Part shown: positions 23,601-38,600 of the stretch, in pieces
Position numbering within the stretch: the stretch's first letter is position 1
Layout: each line of letters starts with the position of its first letter
DNA from: Diphasiastrum complanatum
Taxonomy: Eukaryota > Streptophyta > Lycopodiopsida > Lycopodiales > Lycopodiaceae
DNA length: 64,000 nucleotides
Direction: 5' to 3'
Assembly (NCBI GenBank): GCA_029204225.1
Contig: CM055110.1
Span: 34,667,947-34,731,946, forward strand
Translations under genes and position numbers: made by a program
Notes under the pieces: generated by a model
Told to the model about the DNA's origin: nothing
The model's input: the letters and a program-made list of their open reading frames with translations, nothing else
Databases searched by the model: none

Positions 23601-26600
23601 GACGATATGCACGCAGAAACTTGCAAAGAGCAACATAAGCCTGAATCCAAGGACAAACCCTCTTTGGGCCCTTTTTTCAAAAAGGGTCACGAGAAAGTTG
23701 TCGACGTAGCTTCCCAATCAGAAAGAAGAAGAAACGCACTCCGTTGTAGAGAGTAATATGTCGATGGCAGGTCAAGTCCCGATTACTACCAAATACAGTA
23801 AAACCAATCAATTGTACAATACTTACAGTATCACATTTGAAGCTTATACAACTGAATCAGATCAGGCCCGATTTTTAACTCTAATATGGGCCAAAAATAA
23901 CCTCATATTAATGTTCCACTTGCACATTGTAATCACCTAAAATTGGATGGGAACTCGTGAAAATTGCTTCACCGAAAGCTAACGCCGCCATCGAGAGCAA
24001 AAGAGATCGAACACTCCCAAGTCTCCAAGATCAAGTCCAAGCAGTTCTTGGCTCTGAATACCATAGTTACCAGAATACAAAGACTTTTTTAATATGCCAA
24101 CTTGAAAACAAAAACGCATACGGAATTTGGATGAATATGCCGCGTCATCAAAATTTTCAAATTTCTAAATACACACATTCTAAAACAAATTTCAAGGCTT
24201 ATATTAGGATAATGCATTGCAAGACTGTACTATGTATTTTCAAACCAGAAGAAAGAACTATATAATTATATTGCCAAAAAAAATTGAAAAACATGGTTTT
24301 TTGCCCAAAAATGTGAATGCGGCCAAAATACGGCTCGCATATGTTTGCATACAGCATTTTCGGCTATTGTTGGGACCGGATACGTGGAGTATGAGTACTT
24401 GGATCCCCTACCCCCTACATATGTTGCGATGGAGTATTAAATAGAATACAGAGCATTTTGGTAACTATGACTTATACCACGATAACAACATCCATAATCC
24501 AACTTGCAAAGATCAACAAGAAACAAGGAAGCTTACAACATGTAGCCTCCCAACCATAGACTGTGAAGAGACGACACAATCACCCCTATGCTAAGAGAAG
24601 CCTGCTCTCCTAGGGAATCCACAAGAGCACACATAGAACTCTCACCAAGAGTGGAATAGCTGGAATGAGCCTTCAAAAGGAGAATCCCCCTCTCCTTGTA
24701 GGGCTCCCCTTGCATGCTCTCTCCTCCCTAGGATTCTCATGTAGCTACTCTACTCATGCAGGTCATGATGAAGTGTCCCAAATCCCAATCCCCATGCAAT
24801 GGATTCACAAGGTCCCCAACTCGAGTATAACATACTATATCAGCATTCCTTCAGTGAATCACTGGAGACTTCCTCAGTCAGTTTTGAGCCCTCCCTAACA
24901 ATGATGGAGGCTGGTTAAGCCCATAACCAGGGACGCAACACTCATCTAGATCCTTCCATGTAACACATTGGTATAAAGGGCAGAGATAGAAAGAAAGATA
25001 ATCAGAAGATAATTATAAATAAAGAAAGAAAAGTCAGCCATTCAAATGGAAGGGCTAACAAGAAACTTTTCTATAGGGGGATTCAAAACCAAGCAGGAAA
25101 GAAAAAGACTTACAAGCAGATTTTGAAAATGGTGATTTGCTTCAGAGACTCACGATTCAAAGTCAAAAAAGGATACACTCCCAACACATAATGTACCTGC
25201 ATACACAAAAGATAAAACAAATAACTTCATGGACACCGCAAAAAAGTCGAAGCCCACTTTGTAGATTCCAATATCACCAACTGTGCATAAGTAGATGATA
25301 ATGCCACCAATATGTCCTTGAACAACATGCGCTCAAGATTATCCCTCTTGAGAAAGAAAGGGAGGTATGATGCACAAACCTTATCTGAAAACATTTTTAA
25401 AAGCTCCAATGAAATATATGCACCAATGGAATGGCCCACCTACAATACAATATCATGCCTTAGTATTGACGCCAAAAAACAAACAGCAATATTATGCATA
25501 GATTCACAATGTGGCCAGGATTTAGATAGCTAGCAATTTTTTAAAGAACATTATAAGAATAAGTCTGCCTTCATATTTCAGCTGCTAATCCTTAGAATAA
25601 AGTCCACATTGTCGGAGCTAACAGTCTATAAATGTAACAAACTAATATCTACCATAGAATCCCATTCCAGGATTCTTTTAGAATAGTAGGTTTCATTCTA
25701 CACTTTTTTATTATTTATTTTTGTCATTAACTTTACAAAAAGAAAGGTACTTTCAGGACTCCAAACAAAACAGAGGCCGTATTGTGCACGTGGAATCTGT
25801 GTATTCAAAAGAACCTACAGTCAAACTTCTAGAGAGCATTTGAAAGCCAAAATCTATCAAGGAAAAAACATCTTAACCGGAAACAATTGATGTCGATTCC
25901 AAGACCAAAATGTCCAAACACCAATCATCCACAATAATCTTCTCCAATAGCATTACCACCTCCAACTAAGTTCTTTGCTAGAGCACTCCTTGTCCTTTCC
26001 ATCAATGAAATCATTGGATGTATGGTGTGCCTAGGCCGCTATAGATAGCCACCTCTCCTAACTTTGTAAAAGAAAAGCCCTAAAGCAAAAAGCTATTCAC
26101 TCCTTTTACCACATATCACTGTGAGCTTCACCCTCAAGTCTCCATGGCCCAATTTAGTCATGCACTTGTTGGGACCCCGTTGAGCCCTCAAACGAAGTCA
26201 ACAGACCCTGAAGAAGCTAAGCCAATGACCAAAAATCTGTCATCAGGACCCATCAACTTTAAGGGTGTAGTACATTCCATGAAGTTTCATACATTCAGAT
26301 TGTTGTCTACAACAAGAACATATAAGGCAGTTATGAATGTTTTGGCCTCTTCATTTGTTGCATTTTGGTGATTGTCCAAAATTAAAGTTTGTATAATGGT
26401 TTCGAATTCTGTCCACAGGATTACAACAAGCTGCTTTTGCCTTCTATTAACATGCTATCTTCCCCATACATTGAGACAGCATTCAAATACTTTTTAATCA
26501 TTTTGAGGGGTAATTCTTCATTCATTGCTTTTTGAGCTTGCAACAAACCCCATAGCATATCCTCTAAGGTCTGGTTGACTCTCTCAGTTTGGCCATCCGT

Positions 26601-29600
26601 TTTAGGATGCTCCATACTGCTCATTCACAATTGAACTTCAAGTTTGGCCATAACTGCAGTCCAAAAGTTTCTGGTGAATCGAGTATCCCTGTCAGACACT
26701 ATGGATAACGGTAATCCTTGAAGTCTGAACACGTGCTCGATAAACAAATAAGCTACTCCAGTTGCATCAATCTTTTTACGCATTGGAATAAAATGTGCCA
26801 TTTTCGTGAGTCTGTCAACTACGACCAAGATAGAATCATGCTGCAACTGCGTGCGAGGCAAGTTGGTGACAAAATCCATGGAGATACTCTCCCATCTTCC
26901 TTCTGGCACAGGTAGTGGGTGTAATCCTTTCAGCTTTAGTGACTTGGCACTTCAAACAGTGCGTCACGTATTGGTAAACATTTTTTTTAAGCTTAGGCCA
27001 CCAGAAGTTACGTAAGATCAACTCATAGGTCTTATCCACACCAAGATGACCTGCACTAGGGCTATCATGACATAAATGGACAATCTTCCTACGCAGCTCC
27101 TCACAAGCTGGAATGAGAAGTTTGCCATTTCTCCTGATCATACCATCTTCTATGGTATAACTTGCGCAAGATTTGCCTCCCTCACAATTCCTTGACAATG
27201 AGGATCCTCTTGCTGAGCTTGTCTAATCTCAGCAATCAGTTCATTTTCTATGGGATATCCCCCGGGAGCATCGTCTATGTCGCTTGTGCTCGTTACAGGA
27301 GGTGGAAGATGAAGCCCATTTCCTCCTCAGATGTCCGTTGTAATATGAGATACGGGGGAGGTATTATTGTCTCTTTCGCGATGGCCCGCATACACTTCGC
27401 AGTTTTGTCTCCTATCCGGATGCTCGTTGCTTGGGACTTCTTGTTCGTGAGATGCTTACTCTCCGTCAGTCTCATCTGCCTGTACCAGATCACCTGGGGT
27501 TAGACTCCCGGCAACTGCTTCTCACTGGCTTCTTTCGGACTCGAGCACATGCTGATGACTCCGATGATGAGATTCCTATCGCTGTGCCACCGTGGAAAAA
27601 GCCCAGATGTAGTCGGCACTCGCCTCCATCGGGGCCCATTGTACAGTCCACTCAGCGAACATTTCACACTTACTTTCGTTGATATGTACTTATTCTCCAC
27701 CTGGCCCGGGTTGTGGGCATTGGTACTTTTTCTGTAGTTCTTTTGTTATACCTGGCCCGGGTTGTGGGCTTATTTCACTTATGCTTTGTTCTACTTTCAT
27801 TCGTAGCTAGTTTATAGCATTTTACGGCCACGTCCTCCTATGGATGATGCTCCCACTATTGCTTGTACATATTTTCTTTTTGGTCTTATGCACCCACGGG
27901 TGCCCAAAAGACGTAAATAAAGCTTTCTCTCTCTCTCTCTCTCTCTCTACAGGGATATGTGCTTCTAGCAGGGGACGGCCACAAGACAGACGGAGTTCCA
28001 TGCAGTGACAGATCACCTCCAACTTCATGCTTTAGATACAGGATTTGAGCAGGCTTCTTAGGAAGCGGATACCACTCCTACCTCATTTGGTGAGCAGCTT
28101 CTTAGGATTACGAAGGCACATTCCTTGGTTATTCTGAATGGATTATCACAGTGGCCAGACTCTGCAGCCTTCACCTGTAATCCTCATGGAGGTGGACATA
28201 GTGTGGTGGGCACACACACACCAGCCTTGATTCCTTTTATTCACAGTTTTAGCATCCTCCCTCCTACTCTCGCTGATCACTCACTGCTCTCTATTGGCCA
28301 GACCTCTCCCCTTCCACCCATATCTCGACCCAAGATCCTCCAGCCAAGTTTTTCTTTTCTCACACCCTTCATTCCACAATACATCTCCACACTTAACACT
28401 CTTTTGCAAGATTTCCCCTTCTCCTCTTCTATTGAGTACCGGGCCTCTTCACATCAATTGGCTATTGAGACAGGCAGATATACATGCATTTTGAGAGAAC
28501 AGTGGGCTTGTCAACTATGTTCATTGGGAGTGGTGGAGGACGAGTTTCATTTTATATTTATCTGCCCTACCTACTATGAGATACAAGGCCGCTATCACTG
28601 CTTATAATGAGACACTCCCCTCACCCTTAGCACCTTCCTAGATATCAGGATCCCAGATGTGTTGGACTTTTACTACGAGAGATGCTTATACTGAGAGCTT
28701 CTCTGATACCTTCAGAGGATACTACAGATCATAGCCAGCACCTTATCAATAGCCTTTTCCAGAATCGGGAGCGAGGTGACCTGTCAGATGATGAGGCAGA
28801 CATACCAGTGAGGACGAAGGCCCAGTGTGCCCCCAGCAAACCCACATGAGCCATCAGATCAGCCAGGTCTTCTAGAAGAGTTCGACACCAGCCACAGACC
28901 ATAGATTCTAAGGGCATCAGACGCGTCTTCCGAGATTGCTTTGTCTGTACTTGTACATCTCTTTCCTCACCTTCTTCCTCAGCAGAGCAGGAGGTTAAGC
29001 TCGAGCACTTGTACCGTCAATAGAGATGGCAATTAAGCTCTTACATGATTATTGTGTATACTCTTTTGACTAGCTAGAGAGAGTTTTATACATTTGGTTA
29101 GCTTAGACTAGCTAGTTTTATTTTTTATGTTGTCCGATATGGACAATGCTCCTCATAATTATGTATGTATTTTTCCTCTCTCTCTCTCTGGTCTTTTAGC
29201 ATTGGTCTAGTTCGAGCGTGGTTGTACAATGAATCATATTTTTGATCCCGTGCATGATACGTGCCAAGACTACCACCCCTCATGATATCCTATGTGCTGA
29301 GTTTGCTACTCCTCCGATCATCCTTGAGGGCTTTTTCCGCCTTATTCTTTTTTTTCAGCGGATTCAGGAGATTCGTGCATCTCACCCGGATAGATACATA
29401 GTTGTTGCGGTTACTTCTTCACGTGTCCTAGCTGATTCCCACGCCAAGCTATCCTGGTACCAGCAGGCGTCTGATCTCTTACAACATCTGGGCATCTCTA
29501 TCATGGATCTTCCTCGTGGTACGCATTCATATATCCGAGGCTATTTATTCCGTCGATATATGCAGCAGACTTGGAGCTCCCTCCCACCTTCCCGTATTCG

Positions 29601-32600
29601 ACTGAGCTATTACCAGACACACTTCCTCTCTCTGGATCCTTCTGGTTTGCCATTGTTGCCGCTCTATCTCTCACAGCCCCTATCACACGGCCTGCGCTAT
29701 CGTCTTGCGCATTTCCTCTCATCAGCTTGCTATTGAGGCCGATCGTGCATGGGATATCCCCCGGGAGCGTCGTCTATGTCGTTTGTGCTCGTTGCAGGAG
29801 GTGGAAGATGAAGCCCATTTCCTCCTCAGATGTCCGTTGTATTATGAGATACGGGGGAGGTATTATTGTCTCTTTCGCAATGGCCCGCATACACTTCGCA
29901 GTTTTGTCTCCTATCCGGATTCCAGATGCTCGTTTCTTGGGACTTCTTGTTTGTGAGATGCTTACCCTCCGTCAGTCTCATCTGCCTGCACCAGATCACC
30001 TGGGGTTAGACTCCCGGCAGTTGCTTCTCACTGGCTTCTTTCGGACTCGAGCACATGCTGATGATTCCGATGATGAGATTCCTATCACTGTGCCACCGCG
30101 GAAAAAGCCTAGATGTAGTCGGCACTCGCCTCCATTGGGGCCCACTGTACGGTCCACTCAGCAAACACTTCACACTTACTTTCGCTGATATGTACTTATT
30201 CTCCACCTGGCCCGGGTTGTGGGCATTGGTACTTTTTCTATAGTTCTTTTGTTATACCTGGCCCGGGTTGTGGGCTACTTTCATTCGTAGCTAGTTTATA
30301 GCATTTTACGGCCACGTCCTCCTATGGATGATGCTCCCACTGTTGCTTGTACATATTTTCTTTTTGATCTTACCTATCTTTTAGACTGTATACAGGTTCA
30401 AAGGTTTCAGATCCAGATCCACTTTCAAGAGTTATTCAAGCTCAAAAATCATCAAAAATACACTAAATTTCGACTTTTTGAGGTGACCGATTCCTACCAA
30501 ACTTTGTGACAGCCTCTGGACAGCTTCATTACACATCTAAGAACATGCATGCAAAGTTTCATGCATGGATCTTAAGAAGAACTTCGAAAATAGTGAAAAA
30601 TCCATCAAAAAACCTTGTTTTTGACCATTTTTCAACTTTTTCGGCAAAGATCTTGTGGATCTAATCAACATGCAAGTGCAATCAGGCCCAATCAAAAAGT
30701 TCTGATTTTGCTAGATTAGAGCTCTTACTACCCATTTCTAGTCGAAAATCCTCAAAAACAAGCAATTTTTTGAGTAGAGCATAGCCTAGAATCGTAAATC
30801 TTGCAAATTTTCGGCATGCAATCATTAAATCAGCATTTAATGACTCCCTAACTAAAGGTACACTTGCTGGAAATTCAGATCTATCATAAGTTATGAGATA
30901 CACAAGAAAAACCCTGAAAAACAGTCATAAACTGGCTAAAATCGACAATCACCCCTAACTGCTATGGAGAAAGCCAATATCAAATGGACCTTAGCAACAT
31001 GCAAGTGGAAGTAACACCCACTTGGAAGCTTGTTCACGACCAGGAAGAGAAAATGGATTGATCTCCACGACGAAATGCTCCATAGCTCCAAAACCTTCGG
31101 TCTTCATAAGCCTTTGACATGTATTTTTTCGTCTTATAGCCTTTTGGCATGGAAAGACATCAGTTATATCGTACTCCATTGTATCGTCTCTCAGATATAT
31201 CATTCATGAGTAGAGTAAAGTTCTGTCTAGTTCTCCTGATTTAGTCTTCTGATCTAGTAGCTGTTTGATTTTGCAGACATTTATATGCTCCTTTTTAACT
31301 GATTTTAAAATTTCTCCCTTCTTTTCTAATTAGAAATTTTTCACTTGCATAAACTGAATACAATCCAAGTTACACTGGACAGTACAAAGTCCCAGTCCCA
31401 GACCCAGTTGAATGCTTCAATCAAATTTCTAGATAAGATCATAAGAGGCAAGAGAGGGACTAATATAACTGCAAAAAAGCTAGTATTTGTTCATAAAAGC
31501 TGTTGCGTAGGACCTCACAGGCATAAAGGAGCAGGAGTCCAAAGAGGAAAGACATTGCTGTGACATTTAGCAGAAGGTAATGACTACACTTAAGTCATAT
31601 CTGATCTGACTACACAAAGGCTGGTTCTCTAAGGGAAAGAATTTCTGAAGCTACTTTTCCCCAGCGGACTGTGTCAGAACCCCTAGCAATGTTACTAATA
31701 TTTCAAATCTTGAGAATGTGTACTCACAGCAGTTTTGACAACAATATCACAATCAAGCAAGCAGATATCTATACGGCAAGTCATAACAACACTACCAGTG
31801 TCTCTCAATGTGTCATTTGGGTTAAGCTGCTAACTCTATCTTTGTCCAGTCTTGTGGCTTTCAGTAAGGGATGCTTCCTCAAGAACGAAAAAAGAGGTAA
31901 CAGAACCTTGTTCATCAACAGATTCTGTTGCTAATAATGTCTTTCTACAGAATGTTCAATTCCTCTCTGAACTGAGCAGTGAGTAAACTAGGGAGTTTTT
32001 GGTGCCAAATGAGGCAAGGGAATCTTTCCTTCGCGGTGCATAACTTTCCGCAGACACAGAACTGTGAAGGACGTTGTTTGTTTGTCCTGATATCCCATTA
32101 CTAGGATTCTACCTAAAGCAACCTAGTGGCGAGAACTGGCTAATTATATTTGGGATTAGGTCATATGGACTGAGGCTATAAAGCCGAAGGGGCCAGGGTC
32201 TTCCAGGTCATTTGTTCCCAACAAAAAATTCTGAAAAATAATCATGAACTATTACAAGATAAGAACAATTAAAGGGCTATGAAGAAAAGAGTAAAACTAG
32301 GAGAACACCGAATTTTATTTTGAGGACTGACTATGAATAAAAAAGAGCAGCTGTTATCTTGATTTTTGTAACACGTAAGTGTCTCACACAGTCAACAACA
32401 TCCTAGCATGCAGTTGGAGGTTCTATAGAGCTTGATGTATTAAGTCAGTGAAAGAAAGCAAGTTCAGGCGAAGCCAGCTTACCAGCACAATGGGAACATC
32501 AGCCCTTACTACCAAATCTTTAAGAAAGTGAACCTGGGCAAAACAGTTAACAAGTCTCAGTCAAAATCTCAAATCACGCATGTGCCTTCGAGAAACAGTT

Positions 32601-35600
32601 GCTATAGACACCAGACTTAAGGAATCCAAAGCCTATTAGTGGTGCTCACATGAAAGAGAAGTTATATGTGTTATTCATAAAAAGGCATGTTCCATTTCAT
32701 GACACACGTAAAGATTTGGTAAGCAGCAAACATAAGAGCATAGTGAACTCGTGTAACCTTCTATGCTGCATGTGGAGAAGGACATTAGAGATTTGAACAT
32801 TAATGAGTGAAGTGTTGACATGTCACAAGCATTATCAAGAATGCACTTTTTAAGTTTGTCCTTTGCAGCAACTTAACTTAATTTACCAGACAATGCAAAG
32901 CTTGATAGAGCCAAAGGAATACATTCGCATAATAAGGCTTCACTTAGGCCTTTTTGGTCTAACAAAGAAGAGCACCAGCAGCTACTATGAAATGAATCTG
33001 TAGCAGTGTGCCTCTAATTTAACATTTACACACATTAACTCCTGAAGGATTATACGCATAAGAAATGGTAAACTAGAAATGCAAGAACATCAAGTTTTAT
33101 CAATTCCCTATATGGATAGTCTCTAGAACTTTAACAAATCAACAAATCACGCAGAATAGACAAACAGGACCCTAACAATGAGCTCAGCTTCTCCTACATG
33201 ACGAAAACCAATGAGCATTACAATCATCATAACATATTTATTCTATTATAAAACAGATGATTGGGTGCATAAATAGATTCCTTGTAGCAGTTGAATTAGC
33301 AAATAAGGCCAAAACTAACCTTGTGATCAATCTGCTCTTGTAAAGAGTAAAGTTTTCCAGCTTCCCAATCCTGTTCAGAATCAAAATCATGAATTTGCGT
33401 AATTTTTTAGCAATCCAAGAATTCTTCAAGTTGAGAAGCACCACAGCATAGTATTTTAGCTCCATGGTCATCATCATTAGTATTAAGCTCATAAATTGGG
33501 ATTGTAACTAGGCCATTTGAGTCAACAATTTTACTCCATAGATTGTTTTCTAATTTTTCAAACGATGGATATGTTAGATCGTTACTTCAATGGTGCCCCT
33601 AGCGGCTCCCATAAAGAGGGAGAACATCCCATGGCCCCATCCACACCACCTACACATTTGGGGTGTGCCATGTGAAATTTCAATGGTATACACTCTTCAT
33701 AGGGATACCATTGCAGGGAGACTTGATAAATTTCATTACAAGAAGGGACTTACTACTATCCATGGAAAGACATGAGAGCTAAGAGAGGCCTACACAGCCT
33801 ATAGATGGGACTCGGTATATTAGGAAAAGACGAGAGCTGCAAGTGGTAGAGGTTCTCGGGCGTCGCATGTCTAGACAGTCATTACACCTAATCATTCACT
33901 TCATCAACCATAAAGAGCATGCACAATATATATGGATTTGTATTTCAGGACAAAGCATTGGTTTGGATCATAGTTGCAGCGAATCTCGATTCGCTGGGTC
34001 TGCAATCCGCGGGTCGCGATTCGCGACCCAGAATAGCAAAAAAAGAAAAAAAAAAAAAAAAATTTGGAAAAATAGCTTATTGCTGAAATTTTTTTAGGGG
34101 ATCAATGGTCAAACCAGCGTTTTGCCTCTCAGAAGTGCAGTAGATGAGGCACAAACAGATCTTATTTTCAGTAGCTATCCGGTTGTCATTTGCTCTGGTT
34201 TTCAGTAAATGTTAATGCTACAGTTTGGACTATCAACTGTATGGATGATGATCACTTTTGCAATTGGTTCACTGGAGATGTGAGTGCAATGTACATACAG
34301 TTGGGGGCATAAATATTGGGCCCTTCTCGGCGCGCATTTGGACCCCATTTTTATCTACAGGGGGGCGGTGGCATTTTTATCTACAATGTCTATATAGCAA
34401 GAAGCTCTAGGGGGTTCGGGGGACAGTAGCCCCCCGGGAAACGGGGGGTTCGGGGGGGCGGAAGCCCCCCGAGAAACGGGGGGTTCAGGGGGCGGTAGCC
34501 CCCTGGTGGGGGGTTTGGGGGGCAACGCCCCCCAACAGCGGGGTCCGTGGGCTGCCAGTAGACCCCGGCCCCGACGGTAAGGCCTCTTCATGATTTGGCC
34601 TTCCAACTCCCCGAGTGAAAACACACTTTTTGGTGTTTCGCACCCGAAACAGTCGGCAAACTACACAATCATAATCCCCTCGATCAGAGCTTTCATCTGA
34701 TACCCATATTGCCTAAAAAAATTTCAAAAAAAAAAAAAAAAAATCGATTCTACACGATTCTGGGAAAATCCCGAATCGCGCTGCAACTATGGTTTGGATA
34801 GAGATCCCTTTGTTGCAACATGTTACTTTCCTCTAGAGTCATCCTACATTGAGGGTACCGGCTCTCTTTATATTAAATGGAAGCGCCTCATCATACTTCT
34901 TTTCAGCCTTTCTATAAGTGCCTTTTGGTATGAGATCATCCCCATGACCGTACTATCAGGATTGATGGACATGTCATTGCGAAGCTGTATGGCACGATTT
35001 CACTCTTTGAATTCTCATTGAGAAGCTTGGCATAGCAAGGAGTGGGTATACTATTTGCTTCGTCGACCTGACATTTGGTATCAGAGCCAAGGTTTGCAAG
35101 TTTTGGAAGCTTGGGACAGCAAAAAACAAAACGTTCTAGAGAGAGAAAGGAAAGTTTTTTGCTCATAACTTTTGATTGAGAGCTCAAATGGCTATGGGAT
35201 CTGTTGTGAACTGTCTCTATTGCCAAGGCACAATAGATTAGTCACAGGAACCAACCCCAGCAGCGAAATCCAAGCGATTTTGAGAATTTTCTTGTTGCTG
35301 GTGGGCGCTGGCAGGCTGAAGAGTTTTTTCTTCGTAACTTTCCGCTCAGTTCTTGGATCATCCTCAAATTTTGGGAGTCTTCTAGGCAGACCTCAAGGGC
35401 TGTAGTATGCAATTTACAGCAAAGAAAACGGAGTCCTATGGTGTTTTTTCAAAATTTGGTTCTCATACATAGGTGCAAAACCAACTGAGAAGAAATTGCT
35501 TGATGGTTGGGCAATTCTAGCCTAAATCGGACTGTTAAGGGTTCATTGGAAAGCCAGCAGGAGAGCGACGACCTACTGCAAATTGACCGCTCAGGAAAAG

Positions 35601-38600
35601 TCCAAGTCACGGAAATGTTATAGCCTTCCAAAGTTGGTCTGAGTTTTGGGCCAAAATACAAGGAAAAAAGGGTTTGAGAGTTGTAAATTCATTTTTGCCG
35701 GTAATTTCGACTTCTAAACAAGTGGACAGCCTCCAACATTGCAAATATGGATAGAAATCTTGAGAATCGAAGAAGTAGCAGCCAAGGTGGATGCCATGGA
35801 GGTGATTTTACAGCAAATTCTCGACCAACTAAAGTCGGCTAAATCTCCACAGGAACCTGAAAGGGTTAGTGGAACGGCTATGGTAGTCGTTGAGCCTGTG
35901 ACAGTTGAGAAAGAAGCCGAACAACCATCAAAGATGCGGAAATTGCCCACAATTAAAGATTTGAAACCGCCAAAATACACAGGAGCAGTTGCAGTACGCA
36001 ACACCGATGCAATTGAGAATTGGATTCAAAAGTGGAAAAGGCTTTTCAGATGTGTGGTATCGATGATGATGAACAGAAGATTGCAGAAGCCACATATCGC
36101 TTGCAAGAGACGGCACAACGCTGGTGGCGTAAAATTGAGAAGGATGAGAAGCACTGATGCGGATACCTGAGGAGGTGCCGATGTTTTTACAGGTGTTTCA
36201 ATTTGTGGAGGGCTTGCGTGAAAGCCTTCAGCCTTTTGTAAGGAAGGAGCAAGCTCCAAGCCTCCACAGGGCTTTGCAGATGGCCCTATATTATGAAGAT
36301 GGAAAAAAGGCCAAGGAGTCTGAGACACCTACTTCAGGAGGGTTTCAGCCTTGGGGGAAAAGAAAGTTTAAAATATGGAAGGGCCAATCCTCGCAAGAGC
36401 AAATTCAGAGTGCGAAAAAGAGTAAAGGTGCGGGCGCCTCAAAAGGCAAAGGGCGTTATGGGACGTCCAATGCCCAAGGGGGCCAGCGCTTTTCTACTCT
36501 ATCGCCACAGGACTTGGAGCGGGCAAAGAAAGAGAACCTTTGCTTTGGCTGTCTAGGGCGGCATAGGTGGAAGGAGTGTCCTCGCAATCCCTCACGGACC
36601 ACCTACAATTTGCAAGTTGAGGAGGCAGATCCCATGAAAATTGAGGAATTGAGACAAGAAGAACCTCCTGATGTTCCATGGTTGATGAACGTGTCAGTGA
36701 TTCAGAAGGTGGACTCGGTTCCTTTGCCACAGTTGTCAAGAGCGGCACAACACGGGCATCAGTTTCCTTGCACTTCTTTGATTGTTATGCGTGGACAGCT
36801 GTGTAGTAGAGATATTTTGATTGTATTTGACACTGGGTCCTCACATAACGTCATTAACTCCGCTTTGATTAAACGGTTGAGAGTGAGCACACAACCATCC
36901 TTGTACCAGTACACAGTCGAAATGGCTGATGGAAAGGGTGCAAAAGTGTGGGATGCCAGGGTTGTGGGTACGCCTCTAACCATTCAAAGCTATACTGAGG
37001 AGTTAGATTTTGAGATTACCCGTTTGGCTCGCTTTGATGTGGTGCTTGGAATTTGTTGGCATGTGGCTAAGAAACCCTACATCGCTTGGGATACTCATGT
37101 GTATGAGTTCCAGCACGATGGTAGGATTCACTCCCTACGTGGAGAGCCTGATATGCCTCCAGAACCTTTGATCATGGCAACGCAGTTGCGTTAGGTTCAG
37201 TGTAAGTGCATGTATGTTTGTTTCTTGTATGATATGTCTGTTTCTGCTAATGAGTCTGATGTATGTCAAGAACAAACTAATCTTACTAAGAACCTAAATC
37301 GCCAAATTAGGAGAGGAGTTTCTAGATGTGTTCACGAATGAACTTCCATCTATTTTACCCCCTAAGAGAAATGTGGAGCATAGAATTGAGTTAATTCCTG
37401 GATCATCTCCTGTTAATAGACCACCTTATAGAATGAGTCTGAACGAGGAGGAAGAGGTCAGAAGCATGATTGAGGACTATCTTGCCAAGGGGCAAGTAAG
37501 ACCTGGCTTCTCCCCCTTTGCCTCTCCGATCATTCTGGTAAAAAAGAAGGATGGGTCTTGGAGAATGTATGTGGACTATCGAGGCTTGAACAAGATTATT
37601 GTAAACATCGATATCCTATGCAACGTATAGATGATCTTTTGGATGCCCTCCATGGTGCTACAGTGTTTAGCAAAATTGACCTAAAGAGTGGTTACCACCA
37701 GGTGAGAGTTCGAGAAGAGGATGTGCACAAAACTGCCTTCCGGACTCATTTTGGACACTATGAAATTTTTAGTTATGCCCTTTGGATTGACTAACGCCCC
37801 TGCAACATTTATGATGTTAATGAACGATGTGCTTAGGCCGTTTATGGGCAAGTTTGTGGTTAATTTTGTTGATGACATACTTGTTTACAGTTGTGGTGAT
37901 GCTATGCATGTTAATCACCTAAGAACTGTGTTATCAACTTTGAAGGAAAATACATTGTTCGCTAATGATATAAAAAGTGAATTGTTTAAAAAAGAAAATA
38001 ACATATTTGGGTTTTATAGTGTCAGCAGATGGAATAAAACCGGATCCGCAGAAAGTTGTTGTTCTTCTTGCCTGGCCTATTCCTACAGACTTGATGGCAC
38101 TAAGAAGCTTTCTAGGGTTGGCTGTGTTTTATCGTAAAGGTGTGAAGAATTATTCACACGTAGCTGCACCATTGACCGATATGTTACAGAAAAATAAATG
38201 GAAAGAGTGGACGGAAGTTCAGCAGCGAAGCTTCGATGCTTTGAAACAAGCTGTGGCTGACTTTGTCACTTTAAAAATTGTTGATCCTCAAAAACCATTT
38301 GTCGTAGAGATGGATGCAAGTGACATTGTCGTTGGGGCAGTTCTGATGCAAGAGGGTAGGCATGTGGCCTTTGAGAGCAAGAAGCTCAAACCTGCATAGA
38401 AGAACTATCCAACTCATGAGAAAAAGTTGTATGCCATTATCCACGCTTCGAAGGCATGGAGGCATTATTTGTATGGTGCGGAATTTTATGTGTACACTGA
38501 CCATAACACTTTGAGATATTTCTGCAACCAGTCGGACCTAAGAGGGTGGCAAGCCAGGTGGGCTGAGTTGATGCAGGAATTTCACATGGAGATTCGGTAC

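Noticed and set aside
24533-24898. Open stretches in intron 8 as extra LDAH exons
   Set aside because: Exons 8 and 9 already join in frame across this interval and match the family without a gap.
33371-33492. Upstream extension of LDAH exon 5
   Set aside because: The open frame shown there is not the exon frame, which meets a TAA shortly upstream. The AACAG acceptor at 33371 gives a clean join.
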